Origin: CAYNQN01 sp964530525 | GTDB taxonomy: Bacteria; Actinomycetota; Acidimicrobiia; Acidimicrobiales; Acidimicrobilacustridaceae | NCBI GenBank assembly: GCA_964530525.1 | Contig: CAZHBH010000025.1 | Coordinates: 1-30,499, forward strand | DNA: 30,499 nucleotides | Direction of reading: 5' to 3' | Shown: piece after piece, positions 7,714-16,397 of the stretch | Position numbering within the stretch: position 1 is the first letter of the stretch | How the letters are laid out: every line of letters begins with the position of its first letter | Program-made: the position numbers and the translations under genes | Notes under the pieces: generated by a model | Databases searched by the model: none | What the model was told of the DNA's origin: nothing | The model's input: the letters and a program-made list of their open reading frames with translations, nothing else

Positions 7714-9393
7714 GTGCCGTCCTCGATGCAACCTCCGAACGAACCCGAGCTGCCAGGCGCTCCCGCCGAGGGAGGCGAGCCGGCGGTCGTGGAGGATGTC
7801 GCGGGATCAATCCCGCGACACCACCAGACCGACTCCCGCCTCCCCCTGCGCGCCGAGTACGGACCCGAAGACTGGAGCGGAGGGCGTGCCCCCTCCGGCC
7901 AGTTCCCGTTCGTCAGGGGCAACAAGGCGGGCGGGTTCCGCGAGCAGCTCTGGAACCGTGACATCTACGCAGGTTTCGGAAGCATCGAGGACGCACAGGG
8001 GCGCTACGAGGACCTGCTGCGTGGCGGAGCTTCGGGGGTCAACATGGCCTTCGATCTCCCCACGCAGCTGGGTCTCGACTCGGACGACCCCGAGGCGGTC
8101 GCCGAGGTCGGGAAGGTGGGGACCGCCGTCGACACCCTCACCGACCTGACGGACCTGTTCGAGCGCATGCCGCTGGACCAGGTCAAGACGGTGTTCACGG
8201 TTGGCAACGGGATCGGGGCAGTTGCCCTCTCGTGGTTCGACCTCCTCGGCGAGAGCCAGGGGGTCACACCATCCAGCTACGTGATCCACCTCCAGAACGA
8301 TCCTCTCAAGGAGTTCACCGGCAGAGGGGCCTTCATCTTCCCCGTGAAGGCGCACATTCGGCTGGCCTGCGACGTGATCGAGTACGTGGCCAAGAGGCGT
8401 CTGCTGCACTGGAAGCCGATCGGCATCTGCGGGAGCCAGTTCCGCTGGGGTGGCGGCGATGCGATCCACGAGGTCGCCCTGGGTCTCTCGTCGGCTCGCG
8501 TCTACATCGAGGAGCTGCTCCGACGAGGCCTCGACATCGACGACTTCGCCCCCCTGCTCGAGATGCACCTCGCTGCCGACCTCGACCTGTTGGAGGAGGT
8601 GGCGAAGTTCAGGGCCGCACGCCAGGTCTGGGCCACCATGATGAAGGAGGACTACGGAGCCCGGCTCCCCGAGAGCCAGCACCTGCGCATCAGCCTCTAC
8701 ACCGGGGGTTACCGGCTCACCGCGCAAGAGCCCCTGAACAACAGCGTGAGGGTGACGCTCCAGGCGCTGGCCGCCGTGCTCGGAGGAGTCGAGCACATCG
8801 GAACCCTGTCGATCGATGAGGCCCTCTCCACGCCGTCACCCGAGTACGCGAGGCTCGCAGTGCAGACTCAGAACATCCTCGCCTACGAGACGAGCATCCC
8901 TTCGGTCGCGGACCCGCTCGGAGGATCCTGGCTGGTGGAGTCGCTCACCGACGAGCTCGCGGAGCGGATGGTGGCCATGGACCGCGACGTGCAAGAGCGG
9001 GGAGGGACGATGGAAGCTCTCCGATCCGGGCACCTTCGCTCGCTGGTGGAGGAGAGCTCCTTCGAGTACCAGCAGGAGATAGAGAAGGGTGAGCGGACCG
9101 TCGTGGGCGTGAACAGGTTCACGTCGGACAACGCCGACGACGGGATCAAGGCCTTCCGCGTCAGCGATGCAGCTGCCCTCAGGCAGGCCGAGCGGCTGGC
9201 GGAGATCCGGTCTCGCCGCGACTCCTCCGCGGTCAACAGCGCTCTCGACCAGATCAGCAGGCTCGCCGAGCGCGACGAGAACCTCATCGAGGCGATCAAG
9301 GACGCGTGCAGAGCGGAGGCGACCATCGGCGAGATCACAGAGCGCCTGAAGGGCGTCTTCGGGACATGGGAGGAGGACGGTGTCTTCCTCTGA
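7714..9393 (+). CDS. B12-dependent acyl-CoA mutase, large (substrate-binding) subunit, divergent
   Basis: A 559-residue protein of the methylmalonyl-CoA mutase large-subunit type (TIM barrel), without a fused B12 domain, as in IcmA/HcmA-type two-subunit mutases. Family stretches include YAGFGS (85-90), GVNMAFDLPTQLGLDSD, IHLQNDPLKEF, LDIDDFAP, EEVAKFRAARQVW, DPLGGSWLVE and a C-terminal KGVFGTW. By eye alignment Y85 and R216 match Tyr89 and Arg207 of P. shermanii mutase. The catalytic His244 of the SGYH motif is replaced (CGSQ, Q242), H-S-Q becomes S-L-Y (327-329), and the QSLHTN loop reads EHIGTL. This implies an unassigned substrate rather than methylmalonyl-CoA. The start is GTG at 7714 (an ATG at 7726 is possible). 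It overlaps the small-subunit gene. Confidence 0.88.
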   Translation: MPSSMQPPNEPELPGAPAEGGEPAVVEDVAGSIPRHHQTDSRLPLRAEYGPEDWSGGRAPSGQFPFVRGNKAGGFREQLWNRDIYAGFGSIEDAQGRYEDLLRGGASGVNMAFDLPTQLGLDSDDPEAVAEVGKVGTAVDTLTDLTDLFERMPLDQVKTVFTVGNGIGAVALSWFDLLGESQGVTPSSYVIHLQNDPLKEFTGRGAFIFPVKAHIRLACDVIEYVAKRRLLHWKPIGICGSQFRWGGGDAIHEVALGLSSARVYIEELLRRGLDIDDFAPLLEMHLAADLDLLEEVAKFRAARQVWATMMKEDYGARLPESQHLRISLYTGGYRLTAQEPLNNSVRVTLQALAAVLGGVEHIGTLSIDEALSTPSPEYARLAVQTQNILAYETSIPSVADPLGGSWLVESLTDELAERMVAMDRDVQERGGTMEALRSGHLRSLVEESSFEYQQEIEKGERTVVGVNRFTSDNADDGIKAFRVSDAAALRQAERLAEIRSRRDSSAVNSALDQISRLAERDENLIEAIKDACRAEATIGEITERLKGVFGTWEEDGVFL

Positions 9394-9814
9394 AGGATCC
9401 CCGGTGCCGAAGGTCCTGCTGGCCAAGCCCGGCCTGGACGGCCACAACCGTGGGGTGCGCGTGGTCATGCGGTCCCTGCTGGAGGCGGGGTGCGAGGTCA
9501 TCTACCTCGGGATCCGCCGCACACCCGAGGCCATCGCCTCCGCCGCTGTCGAGGAGGACGTGGACGTCGTTGGCCTCAGCCTCCTCTCGGGGGCGCACCT
9601 CTCGCTCTGTCGGGATGTCCTCGCCGCGCTCGCCGAGGCCGGATCTGACGCTCCGGTGGTCGTCGGTGGCGTCATACCGGTCGAGGACCACGAGGACCTG
9701 AAGGAGATGGGGATCTCAGCTGTCTTCACCCCCGGCGCGCGACTCGGCGACATCGAGGGGGAGGTCAGGCGGCTCACGGTGCAGCACCGGGGTCGCAACT
9801 CGGCAATCGGATAG
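9380..9814 (+). CDS. B12-dependent acyl-CoA mutase, small cobalamin-binding subunit
   Basis: A 144-residue B12-binding Rossmann-like domain. The base-off/His-on signature D-x-H-x-x-G is present as GLDGHNRG (D20, H22, G25). Further family features are VIYLGIRRTPEAIA, VGLSLLSGAHL, VVVGGVIP and the FTPGA phosphate loop. It supplies adenosylcobalamin to the large subunit encoded just upstream; the GTG start overlaps that gene by 14 bp. The length matches IcmB/HcmB-type small subunits. A GTG at 9404, beginning at VPKVLLAKPG, is an alternative start. Confidence 0.93.
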   Translation: MSSSEGSPVPKVLLAKPGLDGHNRGVRVVMRSLLEAGCEVIYLGIRRTPEAIASAAVEEDVDVVGLSLLSGAHLSLCRDVLAALAEAGSDAPVVVGGVIPVEDHEDLKEMGISAVFTPGARLGDIEGEVRRLTVQHRGRNSAIG

Positions 9815-9830
9815 ATCGGAGGCGGTCGAA

Positions 9831-10775
9831 GTGGACAGGAGCTACGTGAGGATCCGCGAGGTCGGCCCGAGGGAGGGCCTCCAAGCGGATCCCCAGGTCG
9901 TCGATACGGACCTCAAGGTCCGCATGTTGCAGATGCTGCTCGAAGCCGGGGTTCGCGATGTGAACGCGATCGCCTTGGTTCACCCCAAGGCCATGCCCCA
10001 GATGGCCGACGCCGAAGAGGTGCTCGAGAGGCTCGGCCCCGTCGACGCGGTCGTCTCCGCTCTGACGCCCAACGAGAAGGCGGTCGAGCGCGCGCTGCCC
10101 TTGGCGCAGCGCGGCTTGCTCGACAAGGTCTTCTTCGTCCACGGGATGACTCAGGTCGTGCTCGAGGCGAACGGGATAAGGATGCCCGTCGACGAGCACC
10201 TGGATCACCTGCTCAGGCTCGCCGCCCGGGCCAAGGAGGAAGGTGACCTCCAGGTCGGCCTCTTCCTGAGCGCATCGTTCGGATGCTCGGTGGAGGGAGA
10301 GGTGGCGGTGGAGAGGGTCGTCGCCAACGCCGAGAGGATCGTCGCGGCACCCGAGGTGGACGACCTGGTGGTGAGCGACTCGACCGGCCAGGCCGATCCC
10401 CTCCAGGTGGAGAGGCTCCTCGAAGCGCTCGCCCCTGTCGTGGGAGACCACCCCCTCACCCTGCACCTGCACGACTCGCGAGGGGCAGGGACCGCCAACG
10501 TGCTCGCCGCCGTGCGGTCCGACATCCCCAACCTGACGCTCGACACCGCGTTCGGCGGGCTCGGAGGAGACGTCCCGTTCCTTCCCCAGGCAGCAGGCAA
10601 CGTAGCGACCGAAGACGTCTGCGAGATGCTCCACGGGATGGGGATCTCCACCGGCATCGACGTCGCAGGGGTGATCGAGGTCTCTCGGGCGCTCCAGGAG
10701 GCGACGGGTCGCCACATCATCTCCCGGGTCTTCACCGTGGGGCCGATCAGCTGGAAGCCGGTCCCCGTTGGTTGA
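9831..10775 (+). CDS. HMG-CoA lyase-like DRE-TIM metallolyase lacking the catalytic cysteine
   Basis: A 314-residue single-domain enzyme of the HMG-CoA lyase branch. REVGPREGLQ (10-18), the metal-binding LHLHD (H212, H214), VVSDSTG and GGLGGD....PQAAGN (243-257) mark the fold. Compared with human HMG-CoA lyase, Arg41 and Asn275 are kept (R14, N257), but Asp42 is Glu (E15), Glu72 is Asn (N45) and the essential Cys266 is Asp (D247). Cleavage of 3-hydroxy-3-methylglutaryl-CoA is therefore doubtful; a related C-C cleavage or condensation on another hydroxyacyl-CoA is more likely. The GTG start lies 17 bp after the mutase small subunit, and the stop overlaps the CoA-transferase gene, so it probably acts on the mutase product or precursor. 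Confidence 0.85.
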   Translation: MDRSYVRIREVGPREGLQADPQVVDTDLKVRMLQMLLEAGVRDVNAIALVHPKAMPQMADAEEVLERLGPVDAVVSALTPNEKAVERALPLAQRGLLDKVFFVHGMTQVVLEANGIRMPVDEHLDHLLRLAARAKEEGDLQVGLFLSASFGCSVEGEVAVERVVANAERIVAAPEVDDLVVSDSTGQADPLQVERLLEALAPVVGDHPLTLHLHDSRGAGTANVLAAVRSDIPNLTLDTAFGGLGGDVPFLPQAAGNVATEDVCEMLHGMGISTGIDVAGVIEVSRALQEATGRHIISRVFTVGPISWKPVPVG

Positions 10776-12078
10776 GCGACCAGACCCGGACCACGCGGCC
10801 GTCGAAAGCCCCGACGAGTCGACGGGGCCCCTGGACGGCTTGTTCGTGGTCGACTTCTCCCAGGCCGCAGCCGGACCGTTCTGCTCGCAGCACCTGGGGG
10901 ACATGGGTGCCCGAGTCCTGAAGGTGGAGCCTCCTTCGGGCGACATGATCCGCGGGTGGAACGATCAGGAGCTCGGAGGTCTCGGCACGTACTTCATGGG
11001 GCTGAACCGCAACAAGGAGAGCATCGCGATCGACCTGAAGACGCCGCAGGGCGCGTCCATCGCGAGGAGGCTGTGCGACGGGGCCGACATCGTCATCGAG
11101 AACTTCCGGCCCGGCACGATGGCACGGTTCAACCTCTCCTACGAGGAGGTGGCGGAGGTGAACCCCACGGTCATCTACACGTCCATCTCGGCGTTCGGCG
11201 AACAGGGGCCCCTTGCCGAACGACCTGGCATGGACATCGTCATCCAGGCGTTCGCGGGGATCATGGGCATCACCGGGGTGGAGGATGGCGAGCCCGTGAA
11301 GGTCGGCTCGCCCGTGGCAGATCTCGCAACCGGCTACGCGGCGGCGATGGCCACGTTGGGTGCGCTCTACTCGCGCGCCGTGAAGGGTGAGGGCCAGCAC
11401 GTCCGCCTCTCGATGCTGAACGTGGTCGTCAGCATGATCAGCAACCACACCACTGGCTTCCTCCTGAACGGGAGCCCTGTGGGCAGGCTGGGAAGCGCCC
11501 ATCCCCAGCTGGTCCCCTACCAGGCCTTCGAGACAGCCGATGGCGAGCACCTCATCGTCGGCATCCTCAACGAGAGGTTCTGGACGAAGTTCTGCGACGC
11601 GATCGACCGCCCGGACCTCGAGGTGGACCCGCGGTTCGCCACCAACCGGGACAGGGTCCAGAACCGGGCGGAGCTGCTCGAGATCCTCGGCCAGGTGCTC
11701 AAGGAGAAGACGTGCTCGGAGTGGGAGGACGTCTTCCTGGCCCTGGACGTCCCCAACACTCGGGTCAACAGCCTCGAGTCGCTCTTCGCCCACCCTCAGG
11801 TCGAAGCCGACGAGGTGGTGGTCGAGATCGACCATCCGATCATCGGCCCCATACCCACCATCGCGCAGCCGTCGCGCTTCGAGCGCACCCCGGCCACGTA
11901 CAGGCTGCCCCCGCCACAGCTGGGAGAGCACACCCGAGTGGTCCTCCGGGAGCTGGGCATGACCGAGGGCGAGATCGAGGAGCTCTCCCGGGCAGGGGTG
12001 GTCACCTGGCCAGGGCTGGCGGACGGGTACGGCGGAGGAGTCGGGGGAAGCGAATCGGCAACCGAAGGAGCCGCTTAG
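10768..12078 (+). CDS. CaiB/BaiF (family III) CoA transferase
   Basis: A 436-residue protein with the full family III pattern: GLFVVDFSQAAAGPFCSQHL, LGDMGARVLKVEPPSGD, GLNRNKESIAIDLKTPQG, ADIVIENFRPGTM and the catalytic aspartate D156 in RPGMDIVIQAFAGIMG. These enzymes move CoA between carboxylates through an acyl-aspartyl anhydride. The TTG start at 10768 overlaps the lyase stop by 8 bp. A slightly long N-terminus and a Gly-rich tail (GLADGYGGGVGGSE) are lineage-specific. It presumably activates the imported acid or a pathway intermediate; the acid is not deducible. HyuA follows after 3 bp. Confidence 0.92.
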   Translation: MVERPDPDHAAVESPDESTGPLDGLFVVDFSQAAAGPFCSQHLGDMGARVLKVEPPSGDMIRGWNDQELGGLGTYFMGLNRNKESIAIDLKTPQGASIARRLCDGADIVIENFRPGTMARFNLSYEEVAEVNPTVIYTSISAFGEQGPLAERPGMDIVIQAFAGIMGITGVEDGEPVKVGSPVADLATGYAAAMATLGALYSRAVKGEGQHVRLSMLNVVVSMISNHTTGFLLNGSPVGRLGSAHPQLVPYQAFETADGEHLIVGILNERFWTKFCDAIDRPDLEVDPRFATNRDRVQNRAELLEILGQVLKEKTCSEWEDVFLALDVPNTRVNSLESLFAHPQVEADEVVVEIDHPIIGPIPTIAQPSRFERTPATYRLPPPQLGEHTRVVLRELGMTEGEIEELSRAGVVTWPGLADGYGGGVGGSESATEGAA

Positions 12079-12081
12079 TCC

Positions 12082-14196
12082 ATGGATCGAAGGATCGTTG
12101 TAGGGATCGACATCGGGGGGACGTTCACCGACGTCCTGTGCTGGGACGTCGGTGGCGAGCTCCTGCGCTCGCACAAGGTCCTGACCCGCTACGACGACTT
12201 CTCGGCGGGCGTCATGGACGGCCTCACCGGGGTGCTGGACCTCGAGGGGATCGCCGTGTCCGACGTGAGCGCCGTGGTGCACGCCACCACGCTGGCGTCC
12301 AACGCCCTGATCGAGAGGAAGGGAGCGCGCACGGGGCTGCTCGTCACCGACGGCTACCGGGACATCCTCGAGGCGGGAACCGGCCAGCCCTACGACATCT
12401 ACGACCTGTTCCTTGTGAACCCCCGTCCACTCGTGCCCCGGCAAGGGGTGCGCGAGGTGAGCGAGCGCATGAGCGCCTTCGGCGAGGTGATCTCTCCTCT
12501 CGACCTCGACGGACTGTCCAGATCGGTGGACGAGCTCCTGGAGCAAGGGGTCGAGGCCGTGGCGGTGATGTTCCTCCACTCGTACAGGAACCCCGCGCAC
12601 GAGCAGGCAGTCGCCGAGCTCATGGCTCGTCGCGCCCCCGAGCTCACCTTCTCGCTCTCGTCTGACGTCTCACCCGAGTTCCGCGAGTACGAGAGGGCCA
12701 GCACGACGGTCGCCAACGTCTACGTGAAGCCCATCGTCTCGCGCTACCTCGGCACGTTGAGCCAGAGGCTCTCGGAGGCGGGGTTCGCTGGGAGCTTCTA
12801 CATCATGCTCAGCAGCGGAGGCATGGCGCTGCCGCGAGTGGCCTCCGAGCTCCCCGTTCGGATGGTGGAGTCGGGTCCTGCCGCCGGCGCGCTGGCGGCC
12901 CGGGACCACGGGAGGTTGGTCGGCGCCAACGACCTCCTGTCGTTCGACATGGGAGGCACCACAGCGAAGGTCTGCCTGATCCGAGGCGGAGAGGTCTCCA
13001 CCACCTCCATGATGGAGGTGGCGCGGGAGAACCGCTTCAAGCCTGGAAGCGGGCTTCCGCTGAGGACGCCCGCCCTGGACCTCCTCGAGGTGGGCGCTGG
13101 AGGTGGATCGATCGCCCACCTCGACGAAGCCGGGCGCCTCCGCGTCGGGCCCGAGAGCGCTGGGGCCGACCCCGGGCCCGCCTGCTACGGGCTCGGAGGG
13201 AAGCTCCCCACGGTCACCGACGCCTGTGTGGTCCTGGGCTACTACGGCACGTCGTCGTTCCTGGGGGGCGAGATGGCACTCGACGCCGAAGCCGCCCGGG
13301 CCGCCATCCGGGAGCACATCGCGGATCCATTCGGCGTGGACGTCGTCGAGGCGGCGTGGGGGATCTTCGCCCTCGCTGCCGAGAACATGGCCGCCGCGGC
13401 GCGGGTCCACTGCGCCGAGAAGGCCATCGACCCTCGTCGCTCCACCGTCCTGGCCTTCGGTGGGGCGGGCCCGGCCTTCGGCCACAGGGTGGCTCGCATC
13501 CTGGGCTCGCCCAAGGTGGTAGTCCCCCCCGGTGCCGGAGTGGGGTCCACCCACGGGCTGGTGGCCGCTCCCCTCTCGTTCGACTTCGCTCGCTCGCAGC
13601 CCCAACGGCTCGACGAGATCGACTGGTTGGTGGTGGACGACCTCCTCGCCCGACTGCGCGAAGAGGCCGCCGCCGTCCTGGCGGAGGCGCGAGTTCCCAA
13701 CGACCGCGTCGAGGTGCGCACCTGGGTGGACATGTGCCTCTACGGGCAGTCCTACGAGGTCACCGTGCCGGTCGACGACGTGATCACGGACGAGCACGAC
13801 GTGGAGGCCCTCCGCGCGGCGTTCGAGCAGATCTACGAGGGTCGCTACGGGCGGCGCGCACTCGACATGACGCTCCAGGTCCTGACCTGGAGGGTTCGAG
13901 CCCGAGAGGTGCGCAACGACGTGGAGCAGCTCGCTGCGGCTCGCAAGGCCTCCAGGGGGATCGACGACGCCCCTGGAGGGGTCGTCGCGTCAACGAGGGA
14001 GGCCTACTTCCCCGAGACCCAGGGGTTCACCGACTGCGCCGTCCAGCGCAGGGCGAAGCTCGCCTCAGAGGTGGGCGCGAGGGAGGGGCCGATGGTCATC
14101 GAAGACAGCGAGACGACGATCGTGGTGGGCCCGGGTGCCACCGTCCACCTCGATCCGCTGGGAAACGTGGTCATCGATCTGGAGGAGCGGCGATGA
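12082..14196 (+). CDS. HyuA-type hydantoinase/oxoprolinase subunit A
   Basis: A 704-residue protein with the domain order Hydant_A_N (VGIDIGGTFTDVLCWD at the start), the actin-like ATPase Hydantoinase_A (VHATTLASNALIERKGA; LSSGGMALPR; LLSFDMGGTTAKVCLIRGGE; FGGAGPAFGH) and a C-terminal beta domain. Family members with HyuB couple ATP hydrolysis to opening of hydantoins, 5-oxoproline or lactams, or to carboxylation of ketones (acetone/acetophenone carboxylase). The substrate group is not fixed by sequence. It overlaps hyuB by 4 bp (ATGA), so the two subunits are translated together. Its place in a CoA-based operon suggests it opens a ring or carboxylates a compound before or after CoA activation. 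Confidence 0.9.
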   Translation: MDRRIVVGIDIGGTFTDVLCWDVGGELLRSHKVLTRYDDFSAGVMDGLTGVLDLEGIAVSDVSAVVHATTLASNALIERKGARTGLLVTDGYRDILEAGTGQPYDIYDLFLVNPRPLVPRQGVREVSERMSAFGEVISPLDLDGLSRSVDELLEQGVEAVAVMFLHSYRNPAHEQAVAELMARRAPELTFSLSSDVSPEFREYERASTTVANVYVKPIVSRYLGTLSQRLSEAGFAGSFYIMLSSGGMALPRVASELPVRMVESGPAAGALAARDHGRLVGANDLLSFDMGGTTAKVCLIRGGEVSTTSMMEVARENRFKPGSGLPLRTPALDLLEVGAGGGSIAHLDEAGRLRVGPESAGADPGPACYGLGGKLPTVTDACVVLGYYGTSSFLGGEMALDAEAARAAIREHIADPFGVDVVEAAWGIFALAAENMAAAARVHCAEKAIDPRRSTVLAFGGAGPAFGHRVARILGSPKVVVPPGAGVGSTHGLVAAPLSFDFARSQPQRLDEIDWLVVDDLLARLREEAAAVLAEARVPNDRVEVRTWVDMCLYGQSYEVTVPVDDVITDEHDVEALRAAFEQIYEGRYGRRALDMTLQVLTWRVRAREVRNDVEQLAAARKASRGIDDAPGGVVASTREAYFPETQGFTDCAVQRRAKLASEVGAREGPMVIEDSETTIVVGPGATVHLDPLGNVVIDLEERR

Positions 14197-15830
14197 GCAA
14201 CGAGATGAGCCCGATGGACGTCGAGGTCTACTGGCAGCGGCTCACGACCATCTGCGACGAGTGCTGGTCCACCGCCCACCGGACCGCCTTCTCGCCGATC
14301 ATCACCGAGGGCTTGGACCTCGCGTGCGAGGTCATGGATCGTCGTGGCCGGGTCCTGGCACACGCCACCCGCAGCATCCCCTCGTTCACCACGGCCCTTC
14401 CAGCGGTCACCAAGACGATCATCTCGCGCTGGCCTTCCGACGAGCTTCGCGAAGGCGACATCTTCCTCACCAACGATCCCTGGCTCTGCGCCGGCCACCT
14501 GCCCGATCCGGCCCTGGTGGCCCCCGTCTTCCATCGGGGCCGCCACGTGGGCTTCGTCGGCTCGATCGGCCACGCCTCCGACATGGGCGGGTTGCTCAAG
14601 CGATCGGAGGCCACCGAGCTGTACGAGGAGGGGCTGCAGATCCCCATCTGCAAGCTCTACCGGGCAGGTGTCCCCGACGAGACCTTGCTCGAGGTCCTGT
14701 CCCTCAACATCCGCGACTCCCACATCCTCCTGGGGGACTTCGAGGCCCAGATCACAGCCATCGAGACGGCTCGCCGCCGCCTCGAAGAGTTCCTGGAGGA
14801 CTACGACTTCGCCGACCTCGAGACGCTCTCCGACGTGCTCCAGGAGAAGTCGGAGCGGGCGATGAGGCGAGTGATCGGCGAGCTGCCCGACGGCACCTAC
14901 ACGGCGAGCACCATGATCGACGGCTTCGCTGGCGGACAGCCTCTGGAGGTCTCGACCGCGATCACCATCGACGGGAGCTCGCTCGTGGTGGACTTCCCGG
15001 ACTGCCCACCACAGCTCCCCAAGGGCGGCGTCAACTCGGCGCTCAGCTACACCCGCTCACACGTCCTCTACGCCCTGCACTGCATCCTGGGTCCGGCCAT
15101 AGCGTCCAACGACGGCTGCTACGCACCCTTCACGGTGACCGCCCCTGAGGGCTCGATCCTCAACTGCACTCGGCCCGCCTCGGTGGGCCTGCGGATGCTC
15201 ACCGGGTGGCACGTCCACCCCCTCGTCCACTCCGCCCTCTCGGCGGTCGTCCCGGACCAGGTCATCGCCCCGAGCGGGACGATGTCGTGGAGCGAGGTGT
15301 TCGGCGAGGATGCCTCCGGCGGACGCTTCCACGACCACATGGTGATCGGCACCGGCCTCGGGGCCAGCTCGCGCGCCGACGGCCGCGCGGGCACCAGCTA
15401 CCCCTCCAGCGCCGCGAGCGTCCCGGTGGAGGTGGTGGAGGCCCGTTCGCCCCTGCTCGTGGAGCGAAAGGAGTTCATCCCCGACTCCGGGGGTGCAGGT
15501 CGCCACCGGGGCGGCCTCGGGCAGCGCCTCGTGCTCCGGATGCGTCCCGGTGCTGCGCGCAGCGCGACCCTTTCCCTCTCCCTCGACCACCGGAAGGTCC
15601 CCGCCTCCGGGCTCTTCGGCGGCTCCCCCGGGCGGACCGCCGCGCTCCTCCACGACGACGGGCACAGCGTCCGGCACGTCGAGGAGAGCCACTTGACGAT
15701 CACCGACGACGAGGAGCGGATCATCATCGAGCTGTCCGCGGGCGGCGGGTACGGGAGTCCCTCCGAGCGGGAGCCGGACCTGGTGGACGAGGACCTCTCG
15801 GCTGGCTGGGTCACCTCGGCCCCCGAGTAG
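14193..15830 (+). CDS. HyuB-type hydantoinase/oxoprolinase subunit B
   Basis: A 545-residue partner of HyuA. The reading frame is open back to 13356, but only the ATG at 14193, overlapping the hyuA stop, starts at the family N-terminus (SPMDVEVYWQRLTTICDE). Hydantoinase_B signatures are DIFLTNDPWLCAGHLPDPAL, GSIGHASDMGG, NIRDSHILLGDFEAQI, SALSYTRSHVLYAL, PDSGGAGRHRGGLGQ and the glycine-rich end SAGGGYGSP. With HyuA it forms the ATP-dependent amidohydrolase or carboxylase complex. It is the last gene of the eight-gene plus-strand operon, converging on the MaoC gene with a 31-bp gap. Confidence 0.9.
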   Translation: MSNEMSPMDVEVYWQRLTTICDECWSTAHRTAFSPIITEGLDLACEVMDRRGRVLAHATRSIPSFTTALPAVTKTIISRWPSDELREGDIFLTNDPWLCAGHLPDPALVAPVFHRGRHVGFVGSIGHASDMGGLLKRSEATELYEEGLQIPICKLYRAGVPDETLLEVLSLNIRDSHILLGDFEAQITAIETARRRLEEFLEDYDFADLETLSDVLQEKSERAMRRVIGELPDGTYTASTMIDGFAGGQPLEVSTAITIDGSSLVVDFPDCPPQLPKGGVNSALSYTRSHVLYALHCILGPAIASNDGCYAPFTVTAPEGSILNCTRPASVGLRMLTGWHVHPLVHSALSAVVPDQVIAPSGTMSWSEVFGEDASGGRFHDHMVIGTGLGASSRADGRAGTSYPSSAASVPVEVVEARSPLLVERKEFIPDSGGAGRHRGGLGQRLVLRMRPGAARSATLSLSLDHRKVPASGLFGGSPGRTAALLHDDGHSVRHVEESHLTITDDEERIIIELSAGGGYGSPSEREPDLVDEDLSAGWVTSAPE

Positions 15831-15861
15831 CGGTCGATCGGCGCTGCGCCCGGGGGAAGGG

Positions 15862-16326
15862 CTAAAACGAGAAGCGGCTGAGGAAGGTCGCCACGCAGAC
15901 GGGCTTCGGCGTGCCCTCACGCTCGACCACTGCGGCGGTTCGCGCCTGGAGGACACCGTCTCCGAGATCGTCCACGCTCTCGAACGTGGCGGTGGCCCTG
16001 AGCCGCGCCGGCACGACGGTCGCAGCTGGGAACCTCACCCTCTCGAGCCCGTAGTTGATGCCCATGCGGCGGTTCTCGAACCGATAGACGCTCTGGAGCA
16101 GTGCCGGGACGAGCGAGAGGGTGAAGTAGCCGTGGACGATCGTGGCGCCGTAGGGGCCTTCGCGTGCGCGCTCCACGTCGACGTGGATCCACTGGTGGTC
16201 CCGGGTCAGGTCGGCGAAGGCGTCGACGTCGTCCTGGTCAACTGAGAACCACTCGCCCGGGCCCATCTCCGTGCCGACGAGTGCGAGGAGGGCGTCTCGG
16301 CCCCCGATGGTCACGGGATCAGCCAC
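15862..16326 (-). CDS. MaoC-family (R)-specific enoyl-CoA hydratase-like protein
   Basis: A 154-residue single hot-dog domain. The hydratase-2 motif is visible as D43 and H48 in TRDHQWIHVDVERA, followed by GPYGATIVHGYFTLSLVP. Members hydrate trans-2-enoyl-CoA to (R)-3-hydroxyacyl-CoA in the cytoplasm. It lies downstream of the GntR gene on the same strand (71 bp) and probably follows the acyl-CoA dehydrogenase step of this island, with the SDR at 25555-26304 as the possible next enzyme. MaoC domains also act on itaconyl- or mesaconyl-type substrates, so the acyl group is open. Confidence 0.88.
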   Translation of the reverse strand: MADPVTIGGRDALLALVGTEMGPGEWFSVDQDDVDAFADLTRDHQWIHVDVERAREGPYGATIVHGYFTLSLVPALLQSVYRFENRRMGINYGLERVRFPAATVVPARLRATATFESVDDLGDGVLQARTAAVVEREGTPKPVCVATFLSRFSF

Positions 16327-16397
16327 CTTGGATCACCTTTCTCCACTCGAGCACCGGGCTCGGGTCTGCTGGGGACGGGAACAGGGCTCAGCAGCGA

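Noticed and set aside
7714..9814. Naming the mutase as methylmalonyl-, isobutyryl- or 2-hydroxyisobutyryl-CoA mutase
   Set aside because: Several active-site residues differ from all three by eye alignment, so a specific name is not supported.
10747..12600. A 617-codon minus-strand open frame opposite the CoA transferase and HyuA genes
   Set aside because: Its composition is that of a codon-position shadow (runs of H, R, D, G) and the plus strand carries clear families across the whole stretch.
13356..14192. Upstream extension of the HyuB reading frame
   Set aside because: It lies inside hyuA in another frame and has no family character; the ATG at 14193 overlapping the hyuA stop is the real start.
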